A stretch of DNA of 64,000 bases from Streptomyces umbrinus (GCF_030817415.1 NZ_JAUSZI010000002.1:4526001-4590000), one strand, 5' to 3'. Shown: positions 39,110 to 48,307, numbered from the stretch's first letter. Notes: generated from the letters alone by a model not told the origin. A program made the numbers and translations.

Positions 39110-39163
39110 ATGCTCGCCGTAGGTGACCGTCCGCCCGCCTTCGAACCGCCGGCCGGTGAGTGA
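39110..39163 (+). pseudogene. Probable ahpC remnant (internal deletion)
   Basis: An AAGAGGAG ribosome-binding site precedes an ATG that opens a 17-codon frame, MLAVGDRPPAFEPPAGE. The first ten residues match the usual AhpC start (MLTVGDxFPxF) and the last three match the usual actinobacterial AhpC end (AGE). The normal ahpC gene, about 185 codons directly upstream of ahpD, is missing. I infer an in-frame internal deletion that keeps the leader, start, stop and spacing to ahpD. Confidence 0.55.
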
Positions 39164-39166
39164 ACC

Positions 39167-39700
39167 ATGTCGCTCGACGCGCTGAAGTCCGCGATCCCGG
39201 ACTACGCCAAGGACCTCCGGCTGAACCTCGGTTCGGTGCTCGGCAACTCCGCGCTGACGCAGCAGCAGCTGTGGGGGACGGTACTCGTCTGCGCCATCGC
39301 CTCCCGGTCTCCCCGTGTCCTCCGTGAACTGGAGGAGGAGGCCAACGCGAAGCTCTCGCCCGAGGCGTACACGGCGGCCAAGTCCGCCGCGGCGGTCATG
39401 GCGATGAACAACGTCTTCCACCGCACGCGGCATCTGCTCTCCGACCCGGCGTACGGGACCCTGCGGGCCGGGCTCCGTATGAACGTGATCGGCAACCCGG
39501 GTGTGGAGAAGGTCGACTTCGAGCTGTGGTCGCTGGCCGTGTCCGCGATCAATGGGTGCGGGGAGTGTCTCGACTCCCACGAACAGGTGCTCCGCAAGGC
39601 CGGTGTCGACCGGGAGACGGTCCAGGAGGCGTTCAAGATCGCGGCGGTCGTCCAGGCGGTGGGAGTCACCCTGGACTCGGAGGCGGTACTGGCGGAGTAG
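39167..39700 (+). CDS. ahpD: Alkyl hydroperoxidase AhpD
   Basis: 177 residues, normal length. The active site is intact: E133 within C131-G-E-C134, followed by H138 ([12 protein letters not shown]). AhpD reduces peroxides, usually recycling AhpC with lipoyl-dependent electrons. ATG 39167 is 3 bp after the stop of the ahpC remnant. Neither a complete ahpC nor an oxyR gene is present beside it, although both normally are in this genus, so it must work alone or with a distant AhpC. Confidence 0.94.
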   Translation: MSLDALKSAIPDYAKDLRLNLGSVLGNSALTQQQLWGTVLVCAIASRSPRVLRELEEEANAKLSPEAYTAAKSAAAVMAMNNVFHRTRHLLSDPAYGTLRAGLRMNVIGNPGVEKVDFELWSLAVSAINGCGECLDSHEQVLRKAGVDRETVQEAFKIAAVVQAVGVTLDSEAVLAE

Positions 39701-39745
39701 CTCCGCCGGTGGGCGGGGCTTCGGATCTTCTTCGCCCCCGCCGCT

Positions 39746-39789
39746 GCGCAGTTCCCCGCGCCCCTGAAAAGGGGCGCGGGGAACTGCGC
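39746..39789. terminator. Palindrome A copy after ahpD
   Basis: Perfect 20-bp arms (39746-39765 and 39770-39789) around GAAA, between convergent ahpD and the AI-2E permease gene. Confidence 0.8.
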
Positions 39790-39866
39790 GACCAGCCCCT
39801 ACCGGGCCCGCACCCGAGATCGCATCCCACGGGGTCTGGGGCGGAGCCCCAGGGGACGGGGACGCC

Positions 39867-41255
39867 CTACGACGGCGGCCGGTGTTCCACCGGGGCCACC
39901 CCCGTCGCCGTCGCCCCCCGCGGCACCGGCGACGTACGCAACGCCGGCTCCTGGGAGTACGAACGCAGGTAGCCGACCACCGTGTTGGTGACGGCGACGA
40001 GCGGGACGGCGACGACCGCGCCGCCGATCCCCGCGACCATCCCACCCGCCGCCACCGAAAGGACGACGGCGAGCGGATGGACCCGAACCGCCCGGCCGAG
40101 GATGAACGGCTGGAGGATGTGGCCCTCGATCTGCTGGACGGCGAGCACGACGAGCAGCGCCATGACCGCGGTGAAGACCCCCTGCGTCACCAGCGCGACC
40201 ACCACCGCCAGCGCACCCGAGACGACGGCACCGACCAGCGGGATGAACGCGAACAGGAAGATGAAGACGGCCAGCGGGACAGCCATCGGGACGTCCAGGA
40301 AGAAGATGCCCAGGCCGATGAAGATGGCGTCGATCAACGCGACTATCACCGTCCCGCGGACATAGGCCGTGAGCGTGCGCCAGGCACGCGGACCGGCCCC
40401 CGCCACCCCGGGCCGCGCCGCCGCGGGCACGAGCTTGAGCGTCCACTGCCAGATGCGCTTGCCGTCGTAGAGGAGGAAGAGCGTGGAGAACATCGTGAGG
40501 AGGATGCCGGTGAGGGCCTCGACGATGACGGTGACGCCTTCCAGGCCCGCCGACGTGATCTCGTCCGTGTTGGCGCCGACGGCCTCGCGCAGGCTCTTGG
40601 CGATGTCCTTGATCTGGTCCTCGGTGACGTGGAACGGGCTGTTGAGCAGCCAGCGCTGCAACTCGTCGATGCCGTCCTGGATCTGGTCGGAGAGGTTGTC
40701 GATGTTCTCCATGACCTGCCAGACCACGAACCATCCGACGAGCCCCATGACCACGAAGCCGAGGGTCGCGGTCAGCGCGGTGGCGAGCCCGCGCGGCACC
40801 CCGTACCGCCGCAGTCGCGCCACGGTGGGCTGGAGCAGCGCGGTGATGAGGAGCGCGGCGACGAAGGCGAGGACGACGAGCTGCACGGCGCTGATGACGC
40901 GCATCAACACCCAGACGGTGCCCGCGAGTACGAGCAGTCGCCAGCCGGCCTCGGCGGCGACCCGCATGCCCCAGGGGACGGCCGCGGCGGGATCGGGGCG
41001 AGCGGCGGGGGCCGGGGCTGCCACGAGAGTGTCCGAGGGAGGGTAGGAGGGAGGGGGCGTGCCGGTCTCGGTGGACGCGGCCCGGGCGTCGGAGCTGTCC
41101 TTGCCGCTCCGGTCGATGCCGTTGCTCCGGCCGAAGTCGCCGTCCCCGCCGAAGTCGTCGTCCTCCTCGGCCTGCGCGCGGCGTGCGCTCAACCGGTCTC
41201 CCATTTCGGTGAGTCCGGCGCCGACCCGGCTGAGCCACCCTGGCACTCGCGACAT
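39867..41255 (-). CDS. AI-2E family transporter / permease
   Basis: 462 residues. An acidic, disordered N-terminus of about 100 residues precedes the PF01594-type membrane domain of about eight helices. It includes VLMRVISAVQLVVLAFVAAL, LLQPTVARLRRYGVPRGLAT and the C-terminal VLAVQQIEGHILQPFILGRAV followed by HPLAVVLS. Members export autoinducer-2 or act as ion antiporters; the substrate here is unknown. The ATG at 41255 has a GGGACGGATC leader; upstream sequence in the open frame is non-coding. Confidence 0.88.
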   Translation of the reverse strand: MSRVPGWLSRVGAGLTEMGDRLSARRAQAEEDDDFGGDGDFGRSNGIDRSGKDSSDARAASTETGTPPPSYPPSDTLVAAPAPAARPDPAAAVPWGMRVAAEAGWRLLVLAGTVWVLMRVISAVQLVVLAFVAALLITALLQPTVARLRRYGVPRGLATALTATLGFVVMGLVGWFVVWQVMENIDNLSDQIQDGIDELQRWLLNSPFHVTEDQIKDIAKSLREAVGANTDEITSAGLEGVTVIVEALTGILLTMFSTLFLLYDGKRIWQWTLKLVPAAARPGVAGAGPRAWRTLTAYVRGTVIVALIDAIFIGLGIFFLDVPMAVPLAVFIFLFAFIPLVGAVVSGALAVVVALVTQGVFTAVMALLVVLAVQQIEGHILQPFILGRAVRVHPLAVVLSVAAGGMVAGIGGAVVAVPLVAVTNTVVGYLRSYSQEPALRTSPVPRGATATGVAPVEHRPPS

Positions 41256-41327
41256 GATCCGTCCCTTTTCCCCGTCGTGCCCCACCACTCCCCCCTGGAG
41301 TCGTCGGCATCGACCGTACATGGCAGA

Positions 41328-41356
41328 AGCCCCTCACCGTAGGACGGTGAGGGGCT
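41328..41356 (-). terminator. Hairpin after the SLT-domain gene
   Basis: AGCCCCTCACCGT (41328-41340) pairs perfectly with 41344-41356 around a 3-nt loop, 35 bp beyond the stop on the minus strand. Confidence 0.75.
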
Positions 41357-41390
41357 CTGAAAAGGTTGAGAGGACCGAGTGGCTGTCGGC

Positions 41391-42089
41391 CTAGTAGTAG
41401 TTGTTGGACTGCCAGAAGTCCCAGGCTCCGCAAGGGCTGCCGTACCGGTCGTTCATGTAGCCGAGGCCCCACTTGATCTGGGTGGCCGGGTTGGTCGCCC
41501 AGTCCGCGCCGGCGGAGGACATCTTGGAGCCGGGCAGCGCCTGCATCAGACCGTAGGCGTCCGAGGTGGGGTTGTCCGCCCGGTAGTTCCAGCTGGACTC
41601 GTGGTCCACGATGGTGCTGAAGCACTGGAACTGGTCCGCCGGGACGATCTGGCGCGCCATCGCCTGGATCTCCGCGACGCTGTACGAGGACTGCGTCGGG
41701 AAACTGGAGGCGTCACGCGTGGCGGAACGGCTGGCAGCCTTCAGGGCTTCCTTGCGCTCCTTCGCCTCCTGCTCGGCCTTCTCCGCGGCCTTCTGCTTGG
41801 CGACGGCGTCCTTGGCGGCCTGCTTGCGCGCAGACTCCTCGGCGTCCTTCTTGGCGGTCGCGTCGGCCGCGATGGCCTGCGAGTCGGCCTGCTGAGTCAG
41901 GGATGCGGTCTGCACCTGCGCCTGCGCACCCGCGGGTATGTCCGCGAGAAGCGTCGCGCCTGCTGCCGTTGCCTCCGCGTCGTCGCTCGAGGACGCGGTG
42001 TTGCCCGAGGCAACACCGGTGACAGCGCCGACAGCGGTGACCGCGGTGGCCGAGGCCACTGCGAATCCCCGGACCGAAATCCGGCTCAC
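41391..42089 (-). CDS. Secreted transglycosylase SLT-domain protein
   Basis: 232 residues. A signal peptide (about 1-32) is followed by an Ala/Lys/Glu-rich helical region (about 60-125), probably coiled coil. The C-terminal lysozyme-like domain has YSVAEIQAMARQIVP, the catalytic Glu in VDHESSWN, SDAYGLMQALPGSKM and WGLGYMNDRYGSPCGAWDFW. It probably cleaves or binds peptidoglycan outside the cell. GTG 42089 was chosen because GGAAGG lies 7 nt upstream; ATG 42107 has none. Confidence 0.88.
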   Translation of the reverse strand: MSRISVRGFAVASATAVTAVGAVTGVASGNTASSSDDAEATAAGATLLADIPAGAQAQVQTASLTQQADSQAIAADATAKKDAEESARKQAAKDAVAKQKAAEKAEQEAKERKEALKAASRSATRDASSFPTQSSYSVAEIQAMARQIVPADQFQCFSTIVDHESSWNYRADNPTSDAYGLMQALPGSKMSSAGADWATNPATQIKWGLGYMNDRYGSPCGAWDFWQSNNYY

Positions 42090-42524
42090 ACGGTTTCCTT
42101 CCAGCATCGCCCGCTACAGGTGACCCTCGCGGACGCAATCGTGCCCTTGACGCTGGCCTCCCAACTGCGGGGTCACGGGAGGCGCGGGCCCGATGGGCAA
42201 CTCCCATGAAGGGAGCGCCGCGTGGTGCTCGGGCGGCATACGACGGCTTTATGGAGTTCTGTTACTTCTGTGGTGCCGTACCGCTGGGGGCACAGGTGTG
42301 TCGTATGCGGGGCCTGACAGGAGTGAGACTCTGCCGCACCCCGACAACGGAAGGCAATTCTGTGTCGGGTGTGAAAGCTCACACCTCGTTTGGCCCAGGA
42401 GTTTTTCGGAAACGAGCACACGCCAGGACGCCGCCCGGCTATGCTCTTCAGCCTTTGCCGGACGGCGTCAATTACCGTGTAGCCACCACCCGTTGGACAG
42501 ACCGGACGGGTGGGGCGACCTTGA
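42090..42524. other. 435-bp upstream region of the SLT-domain gene
   Basis: No gene is supported. The length suggests a long leader or complex control. One palindrome at 42368-42385 stands out. I looked for c-di-AMP (ydaO-type) riboswitch sequence, which is common before cell-wall hydrolase genes in this genus, and did not recognise it. Confidence 0.4.
42368..42385. promoter_or_regulatory. Palindrome GGTGTGA-AAGC-TCACACC
   Basis: Perfect 7-bp arms with a 4-bp spacer. The TGTGA/TCACA arms recall Crp/Fnr-type sites, but the spacer is shorter than the usual six. About 280 bp upstream of the SLT gene. Confidence 0.35.
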
Positions 42525-43850
42525 TCAGATGTGCCCGTCCTCCAGCATTTCGGTCACAAGCGCCGCAATCTGGGACCGCTCGGACCTGGTGAGTGTGACG
42601 TGCGCGAAGAGCGGATGACCCTTCAGCTTCTCCACGACGGCCACGACACCGTCGTACCGGCCGACCCTGAGGTTGTCCCGCTGGGCCACGTCATGGGTCA
42701 GGATCACCCGTGAATTCGCGCCGATTCGGGACAGAACGGTCAACAGGACGTTCCGTTCCAGGGATTGGGCCTCGTCCACGATCACGAACGCGTCGTGGAG
42801 GGAGCGGCCGCGGATGTGCGTGAGCGGCAGGACCTCCAGCATTCCGCGCGCGGTGACCTCTTCGATGACTTCGCGGCTGGTGACCGCGGAGAGCGTGTCG
42901 AAGACCGCCTGCGCCCAGGGGCCCATCTTCTCGGACTCGGAGCCGGGCAGATAGCCGAGCTCCTGCCCGCCGACCGCGTAGAGCGGACGGAAGACCATCA
43001 CCTTCTGGTGCTGGCGCCGCTCGAGCACGGCCTCCAGGCCCGCGCACAGGGCGAGCGCCGACTTTCCGGTGCCGGCCCGGCCGCCCATCGAGACGATCCC
43101 GACGTCCGGGTCGAGCAGCAGATCCAGCGCGATGCGCTGCTCCGCGCTGCGGCCCTTGATGCCGAAGGCCTCCCGATCACCCCGTACGAGCCGGACGTTG
43201 CCCTCGGCCGTCACGCGCCCCAGGGCCTTGCCACGCTCGGACTGGATCATCAGGCCCGTGTGGACCGGGTAGTCGGACGCCTCGGGGACGTACAGGGTCT
43301 CCTGGTCGAAGAGGAGGTCCACCTGCTCGCCGGAGAGCGTCAGTTCGGACATTCCGGTCCAGCCGGAGGAGCCCGTGATGGCGAGCTCCGCGCGGTACTC
43401 CTCGGCGAGAAGCCCGACCGAGGAGGCCTTGATCCTGAGCGGCAGGTCCTTCGACACGACTGTGACGTCGAACCCCTCGGCCTGCAGATTGCGGGCGACC
43501 GCGAGGATGCGGGAGTCGTTGTCCCCCAGGCGATAGCCGCTGGGCAGCACGCTGGGGTCCGAGTGATTGAGCTCGACACGTACGGTCCCGCCCAGTTCCC
43601 CGGTGGGGATGGGGGCATCGAGACGGCCGTACTTCACCCGGTAGTCGTCCAGCAGGCGCAGGGCCTGCCGGGCGAAGTAGCCGAGTTCGGGATGGTGCCG
43701 CTTGGCCTCCAATTCCGTGACCACGACGATCGGAAGCACTACTTCGTGCTCGTCGAAGCGGTTCATGGCGTGCGGGTCGGCCAGCAGGACGCTGGTGTCG
43801 AGAACATAGGTGCGCCGGTCTGGCATACGGCGCTTTGTGCTGGTCACCAC
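42525..43850 (-). CDS. PhoH-like PIN-ATPase protein
   Basis: 441 residues, PhoH2 architecture. The N-terminal PIN RNase domain has [25 protein letters not shown] and [11 protein letters not shown] with the acidic metal ligands. The C-terminal PhoH helicase-like ATPase has [15 protein letters not shown] (Walker A, about 262), [18 protein letters not shown] and [12 protein letters not shown] (Walker B). PhoH2 proteins unwind and cleave RNA. The start is GTG 43850 or ATG 43826 ([10 protein letters not shown]). Confidence 0.92.
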   Translation of the reverse strand: MVTSTKRRMPDRRTYVLDTSVLLADPHAMNRFDEHEVVLPIVVVTELEAKRHHPELGYFARQALRLLDDYRVKYGRLDAPIPTGELGGTVRVELNHSDPSVLPSGYRLGDNDSRILAVARNLQAEGFDVTVVSKDLPLRIKASSVGLLAEEYRAELAITGSSGWTGMSELTLSGEQVDLLFDQETLYVPEASDYPVHTGLMIQSERGKALGRVTAEGNVRLVRGDREAFGIKGRSAEQRIALDLLLDPDVGIVSMGGRAGTGKSALALCAGLEAVLERRQHQKVMVFRPLYAVGGQELGYLPGSESEKMGPWAQAVFDTLSAVTSREVIEEVTARGMLEVLPLTHIRGRSLHDAFVIVDEAQSLERNVLLTVLSRIGANSRVILTHDVAQRDNLRVGRYDGVVAVVEKLKGHPLFAHVTLTRSERSQIAALVTEMLEDGHI

Positions 43851-44218
43851 GGAAGGACGTACCCCCTCGGATGAGGTCGGGGAGCGACGGAGGAGAGCTG
43901 GACCGGTGTCCGGCCGCGATGCACGGGCCGACTACCGGCCCTCTCCGCTTCGTCCGTACTGACCGCACGGTCGGGCTGGTGCAAAGGGCCTCCCGGGCGG
44001 ACGGCCCCGTGCCGTCCGCTGAGATACGACACCCGTGGTTCGGGTGTCGACCTGCAAGGCTTATGCCCTCGAACGCGCGATGCCATGCCAGATCACGAAG
44101 CGGCGCGTTCGTTAACTCCAAATGACGTACGTACCTGCTGCGCCCCGTAAGGGGCGCGGGGAACTGCGCGACCAGCCCACTCGGGCCCGCAGCGAACAAC
44201 CCGCAACCAGCGGAGCGT
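43851..44218. other. 368-bp gap between uppS-like and phoH genes
   Basis: No gene is supported. It contains two small perfect hairpins (43997-44019 with 9-bp arms and 44028-44048 with 7-bp arms) and a half copy of palindrome A at 44140-44157. Confidence 0.5.
44140..44157 (-). terminator. Half copy of palindrome A after the prenyltransferase gene
   Basis: GCGCCCC and GGGGCGC (44140-44157) pair around GTAA; only the right flank GGGGAACTGCGCGACCAGCC is kept. Confidence 0.55.
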
Positions 44219-44992
44219 CTAGCCTCCGTAGCGGCGGTGTCGCGCCGCGTAGTCGCGCATCGCGCGCAGGAAGTCGACCTTGCGGAAGGCCGGCCAGAAG
44301 ACCTCACAGAAGTAGTACTCGGAGTGGGCCGTCTGCCAGAGCATGAACCCGGACAGCCGCTGCTCACCGCTCGTACGGATCACGAGGTCGGGGTCGGGCT
44401 GGGCGCTGGTGTAGAGGTGCTTGCCGATCATGTCGGTGTCGACCTGGTCGGCGAGCTCCTCCATCGAGGTGCCCTTCTCGGCGTGGTCGAGGATCATCGA
44501 GCGCACGGCGTCGGCGATCTCCTGGCGGCCGCCGTAGCCGATGGCGCAGTTCACGAGTATTCCGTCGACGTGCGCGGTGGACTCCTCGGCCTCCTTCAGG
44601 ACGGTCTGCATCCGGGAGGGCAGGATGTCCGGCGTGCCGACGTGGTGCACACGCCAGCGGCCGTCGGCGGCGAGCGAGCTCACGACGTTCTCGATGATGC
44701 CGAGCAGCGGTACGAGCTCTTCCTCCGGGCGGTCGAAGTTGTCCGTGGACAACAGCCAGAGGGTGACGACCTCGACGTCGGTCTCGGAGCACCAGCCGAG
44801 GAATTCCTCGATCTTGTCGGCGCCGGCCCGGTGTCCCTGGGCGGCGGTGTTGCCCGCCGCCTTCGCCCAGCGCCGGTTGCCGTCCATGATGACCCCGATG
44901 TGCTTGGGCACCTGGTCGTGGTCAAGGTGGCCTTCCACCCTGCGTGCATAGAACCTGACCAGCAAGCGGCGCAGGTTGTCGCGCAGGTTCAC
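44219..44992 (-). CDS. uppS: Cis-prenyltransferase (isoprenyl transferase)
   Basis: 257 residues. The signature IMDGNRRWA with D37 for catalysis, GHRAGADKIEEFL, VVTLWLLSTDNFDRP, NCAIGYGGRQEI and DLVIRTSGEQRLSGF are all present. It builds Z-polyprenyl diphosphate, probably undecaprenyl diphosphate or a related chain for cell-wall lipid carriers. GTG 44992 was chosen; the open frame further upstream crosses an intrinsic terminator. Many actinomycetes have two such genes, so chain length is uncertain. Confidence 0.92.
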   Translation of the reverse strand: MNLRDNLRRLLVRFYARRVEGHLDHDQVPKHIGVIMDGNRRWAKAAGNTAAQGHRAGADKIEEFLGWCSETDVEVVTLWLLSTDNFDRPEEELVPLLGIIENVVSSLAADGRWRVHHVGTPDILPSRMQTVLKEAEESTAHVDGILVNCAIGYGGRQEIADAVRSMILDHAEKGTSMEELADQVDTDMIGKHLYTSAQPDPDLVIRTSGEQRLSGFMLWQTAHSEYYFCEVFWPAFRKVDFLRAMRDYAARHRRYGG

Positions 44993-45204
44993 GTTTTCGT
45001 CAGCCCCTCCGTGCAGATAACGGTCCCCCGAGGGCGACACCCTACCGCTGCTGAAGCGCCGCTCCCCCTTGGGGTGCAAGGCCTTCTGCTCTCCGGGCGG
45101 TACGGGGCGAGGGCGGGCCGTGCGGGACGACTGCACAGGCGACGGCACCGACGTCGGTACGGGCGATGGCACCTCAGGGGCGTACGCCGGGGCGTGTGAG
45201 CGCA

Positions 45205-45310
45205 CAAAAAACGGGCCGGTCCGTGGGGGGGAGACGGACCGGCCCGAGGGGGGGTTTCCACCATAACCCTTCGTGAGTGATGCTGCGTGCATCGGCGTGC
45301 CACAACTACT
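45205..45310 (-). ncRNA. Candidate small RNA or attenuated leader upstream of uppS
   Basis: A perfect U-tract terminator on the minus strand has no protein gene in front of it. A possible promoter (TTGCCG, 15 bp, TAGTTG) lies about 100 bp upstream, and a second C7 run (ACCCCCCCTC) precedes the terminator stem. The transcript would be about 90-110 nt. Alternatively the structure attenuates uppS, whose start is 220 bp downstream. The 5' end is a guess. Confidence 0.35.
45212..45246 (-). terminator. Intrinsic terminator with C-rich loop and U-tract
   Basis: Perfect 13-bp arms CGGGCCGGTCCGT (45212-45224 and 45234-45246). On the minus strand the loop is CTCCCCCCC and the stem is followed by TTTTTTG. 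A true U-tract is rare in this window. Confidence 0.8.
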
Positions 45311-45768
45311 CTCCGGAGTCGCCCGGCAACGCCTGGATGGGTGCGGAAGCGTTCATTCAAGGGCAGAACATGGCCGAATCACAGCGGATTCCAAGGCGGC
45401 GGAGGCGAATCCGGAGGGAACCAGGGGGTTTCCGAGCGGTTCTGGGGTATTGGGCCATCCGCCTCGGACGTACGCCCCAAGGGTGAAGGGCCCGGGAACG
45501 TCCACTTGACGCCAAGGATGGTTTCGCGGCCGCGGCCGCTTCGTGATTCCGTCCGCACCCGGAACCCCGTACGGGACTCCCGAACGCGCCCCCGGGCGCT
45601 TTCGGCAGGGCACCGCGCGGCCCCCTCCTCCGCGCGGTACCGTCCCGCGCAGCTTTGCTCACGCGAATTACCTTGCTTCGAATTTACGTGAGCCGGGGAG
45701 GTGCGACGGACCATCCGGGGTAACGATGTGGAAACCCTGTGAGCGTTCCGGGATTTTCGTGAAGACCC

Positions 45769-46167
45769 TCACCCGGACTGGGCGCCGACCGGCGGCTCTT
45801 TGCTTAGACCTGGGTGTTTACGGGCGACAATTTCCTTCATGTGCAGATCACCCCATTCGCCCAGCGGCAGGAGCGCGGTGTTCAGTGCCTTGCCCAGCTC
45901 GGTGAGCGAGTACTCCACGCGGGGTGGCACCTCGCCGTACACCTCCCGGTGCACCACTCCGTCGGTCTCCAGTTCGCGCAACTGCCGGCTGAGCACCTTC
46001 TCGCTGATTCCCGGGGAGTGCCCGCCCCCGATGTTCCGGCGCAGCTCCCCGAAGCGCAGGGTGCCGCCCACGTGCAGCTCCCAGAGGATCATCGGCTTCC
46101 ACTTGCCGCCCACGACATCCACGGCCGCGTCCAGGCCACAGCTGTAGGGCCCCTTGCCCTTCGACAT
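45769..46167 (-). CDS. HxlR-family transcriptional regulator
   Basis: 132 residues. The winged helix has the family pattern CGLDAAVDVVGGKWKPMILW, ELRRNIGGGHSPGISEKVLS, RQLRELETDGVVHREVYGEV and PPRVEYSLTELGKAL, with the conserved N-terminal Cys of redox- or electrophile-sensing members. ATG 46167 follows GGAGGAGTC. It is divergent from the HTH_42 gene, with 67 bp between starts, so it may regulate that gene. Confidence 0.9.
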   Translation of the reverse strand: MSKGKGPYSCGLDAAVDVVGGKWKPMILWELHVGGTLRFGELRRNIGGGHSPGISEKVLSRQLRELETDGVVHREVYGEVPPRVEYSLTELGKALNTALLPLGEWGDLHMKEIVARKHPGLSKEPPVGAQSG

Positions 46168-46234
46168 GGTCGACTCCTCCCAAGACCGGGGCAGCGGACA
46201 GGATCTGACCTGGTTCCGGTCTACCGTCGCCGCC

Positions 46235-47383
46235 ATGACATCGAGGATCACATGGGCCGAGGCGAGCGCGCGGCGCTACGAGCGGCAACTGCTGGGAGTG
46301 CCCGCGCCGGCCGGCACACCTGTCGCCGAGGTCGTTTCCACGCTGCTCGCCACGCATGCGCAGGTCCTGTCGGCGGCCGAGCTCTCCGTCGGCCTGAGGC
46401 TCGGTGGCGCCACCCGCCAGGACGTGCGCGCGGCGCTGTGGGACGACCGGAGTGTGGTGAAGACGTACGGGCCGCGCGGCACGATCCATCTCCTGGCCGC
46501 CGCCGAGCTCCCCTTCTGGAGCGCCGCGCTGACCGCCGTGCCGAGCGGCGCGGGCGCCCCGCCGGACGTGCGGATGACGCCCGGGCAGGAGGAGCAGGTC
46601 GTCGCCGCGATCGGTGACGCCCTCGACGGGCGGCAGCTGACCATCGACGAGTTGTCCGAGGAGGTCGTGGCCCGCACCGGCCCGTGGGCCGGTGACCTGG
46701 TGATGGAGGCGTTCCAGGGCAAGTGGCCGCGCTGGCGGCAGGTCATGCATCGCGCGGGCCAGCTGGGCGCGCTGTGCTTCGCCCCCAACCGCGGCCGCAA
46801 GGCCGCCTACACCCGCCCGCCGCACTTCGCCCCGCTCCCCGCGGACGAGGCGCTCGCCACGCTCGTGCACCACTATTTGCACGCGTACGGTCCCGCGACG
46901 CCGCAGCACTTCGCCAAGTGGGCTGCCGCGCCCCGAGGTTGGGCCGCCGACCTCTTCACCTCGCTGACTTCCGCGGGCGGGATCGAGGAGGTCGACTTCG
47001 AGGGGGCGCCGGCCTGGGTGGTGGCGGGCGACACGGATTTCCCGACGGGGGCCGTACGCGGGATGCGGCTGCTCCCCTACTTCGACGCGTACGCCATCGC
47101 CGCGCAGCCCCGCGAGCGGATGTTCCCCGGCGCGGCGTACGAGCGGGCCCTGGCGGGCGGGCAGGCGGGGAACTATCCCGTGCTGCTCGTCGACGGTGTG
47201 GTGGCCGGGGTCTGGCACCAGCGGCGGCAGGGCAGGCGGACCACGGTGACGGTGGAGCCCCTGGGCCGGTTCACCAAGGCGCAGGAGCGGGAGCTGCGGG
47301 AACAGGTGGAGCGGGTCGGTGAAGTCCTGGAGGCCACACCGGAGCTGGTGGTGGGAAAGGTGACGGCGGGCCCGCACGCGTAA
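46235..47383 (+). CDS. Winged-helix (HTH_42/AlkZ-like) DNA-binding protein
   Basis: 382 residues. It starts MTSRITWAEASARRYERQLL and contains VVKTYGPRGTIHLLAAAELP, WRQVMHRAGQLGALCF and LPYFDAYAIAAQPRERMFPG, then PVLLVDGVVAGVWHQRRQG. This is the PF06224 family of tandem winged helices, which includes interstrand-crosslink DNA glycosylases (AlkZ/YcaQ). Whether this member is catalytic is unknown. The open frame upstream of ATG 46235 is non-coding. Confidence 0.85.
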   Translation: MTSRITWAEASARRYERQLLGVPAPAGTPVAEVVSTLLATHAQVLSAAELSVGLRLGGATRQDVRAALWDDRSVVKTYGPRGTIHLLAAAELPFWSAALTAVPSGAGAPPDVRMTPGQEEQVVAAIGDALDGRQLTIDELSEEVVARTGPWAGDLVMEAFQGKWPRWRQVMHRAGQLGALCFAPNRGRKAAYTRPPHFAPLPADEALATLVHHYLHAYGPATPQHFAKWAAAPRGWAADLFTSLTSAGGIEEVDFEGAPAWVVAGDTDFPTGAVRGMRLLPYFDAYAIAAQPRERMFPGAAYERALAGGQAGNYPVLLVDGVVAGVWHQRRQGRRTTVTVEPLGRFTKAQERELREQVERVGEVLEATPELVVGKVTAGPHA

Positions 47384-47454
47384 CCGTCGGACGTCAACTC
47401 CGCCCAACCCTCCGGGACTTGTTCGCGCCACGCTCGACATGCCCGCCGCGCGCT

Positions 47455-48222
47455 CTACGGCCGGCGCGCCTCGACGAGGTGGCGGGAGCTGTGGGCCACG
47501 AACGGGCCCTCGGCCACGATCCGCTCGTGCAGGTCCAGGAGCCGGGTCCGGTACTGGTCCACGGTGAAGCCCGGCACCATCCACACCACCTTCCGCAGGA
47601 AGTGCACGACCGCCCCGATGTCGTGGAACTCCATCCGCAGCCGCTCCGCGCGCAGATCCACGATCTCAAGTCCGGCCGCCTCGGCTCCGGCGCGCTCGTG
47701 GTCCGGATGGCGGGCGTTGCGGTTGGCCTCCGGCTGCGGGCCGAGGAAGTACTCGACGAGTTCGTACGCGCTGCTGGGGCCCACGTGCTGGGCGAAGTAG
47801 GTGCCGCCGGGCACGAGGACGCGGGCGATCTCCGTCCAGTGCGCCGTCACCGGGTGCCTGCTCACGACGAGGTCGAACGCCGCGTCGCCGAACGGCAGCG
47901 GGGCGTCTTCCGGCGAGGCGACGACCACCGCGCCGCGCGGGTGGAGCAGGGCGGTGGCCTTGGCGACGTTCGGCGGCCAGCCCTCGGTGGCGACGGTCAG
48001 CCGCGGCAACTCCCGCGCCGACGCCAGCACTTCGCCACCACCGGTCTGGATGTCGAGCGCCGCCTCCGCCGTCGCCAGCCGCTCACCCATGGCTCGCGCA
48101 TATCCCCAGGAGGGCCGCTCCTCGGTGGCCCGCCCCTCGAACCACGAGAAGTCCCAGCCCTCGGTGGGAACGGCTTCGGCTTCGGCGACGAGCTCTTCGA
48201 AGGAGGGAGTGGTCGGGCTCAT
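47455..48222 (-). CDS. Class I SAM-dependent methyltransferase
   Basis: 255 residues. AALDIQTGGGEVL is the SAM-binding glycine motif, here TGGGE (about 56-66). EDAPLPFGDAAFDLVVSRHP is motif II-III, followed by EIARVLVPGGTYFAQHVG. The C-terminal part (FLRKVVWMVPGFTVDQYRTR) matches a common actinobacterial methyltransferase subgroup of unknown substrate. Convergent with the HTH_42 gene. Confidence 0.87.
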   Translation of the reverse strand: MSPTTPSFEELVAEAEAVPTEGWDFSWFEGRATEERPSWGYARAMGERLATAEAALDIQTGGGEVLASARELPRLTVATEGWPPNVAKATALLHPRGAVVVASPEDAPLPFGDAAFDLVVSRHPVTAHWTEIARVLVPGGTYFAQHVGPSSAYELVEYFLGPQPEANRNARHPDHERAGAEAAGLEIVDLRAERLRMEFHDIGAVVHFLRKVVWMVPGFTVDQYRTRLLDLHERIVAEGPFVAHSSRHLVEARRP

Positions 48223-48307
48223 CCGGCGATGGTGACAGGCGGGGTTCGTGTGCCGCGACCGAATTCCGGGCTGTACGTGCCGGGGTGCGTGTGGCGGCTC
48301 GGGGCCG

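Larger units (their letters stand above)
44993..45768. other. 776-bp region without a supported protein gene
   Basis: It holds the U-tract terminator at 45212-45246 (minus strand) and the uppS leader. Short frames such as 45277-45486 on the plus strand are open but not recognisable. Confidence 0.45.

Noticed and set aside
42090..42524. c-di-AMP (ydaO) riboswitch before the SLT-domain gene
   Set aside because: The location is suggestive, but I could not find the conserved riboswitch core in the sequence.
45277..45486. 69-codon plus-strand frame in the uppS upstream region
   Set aside because: No ribosome-binding site or recognisable family; it overlaps the candidate minus-strand RNA. Kept only as a possibility.
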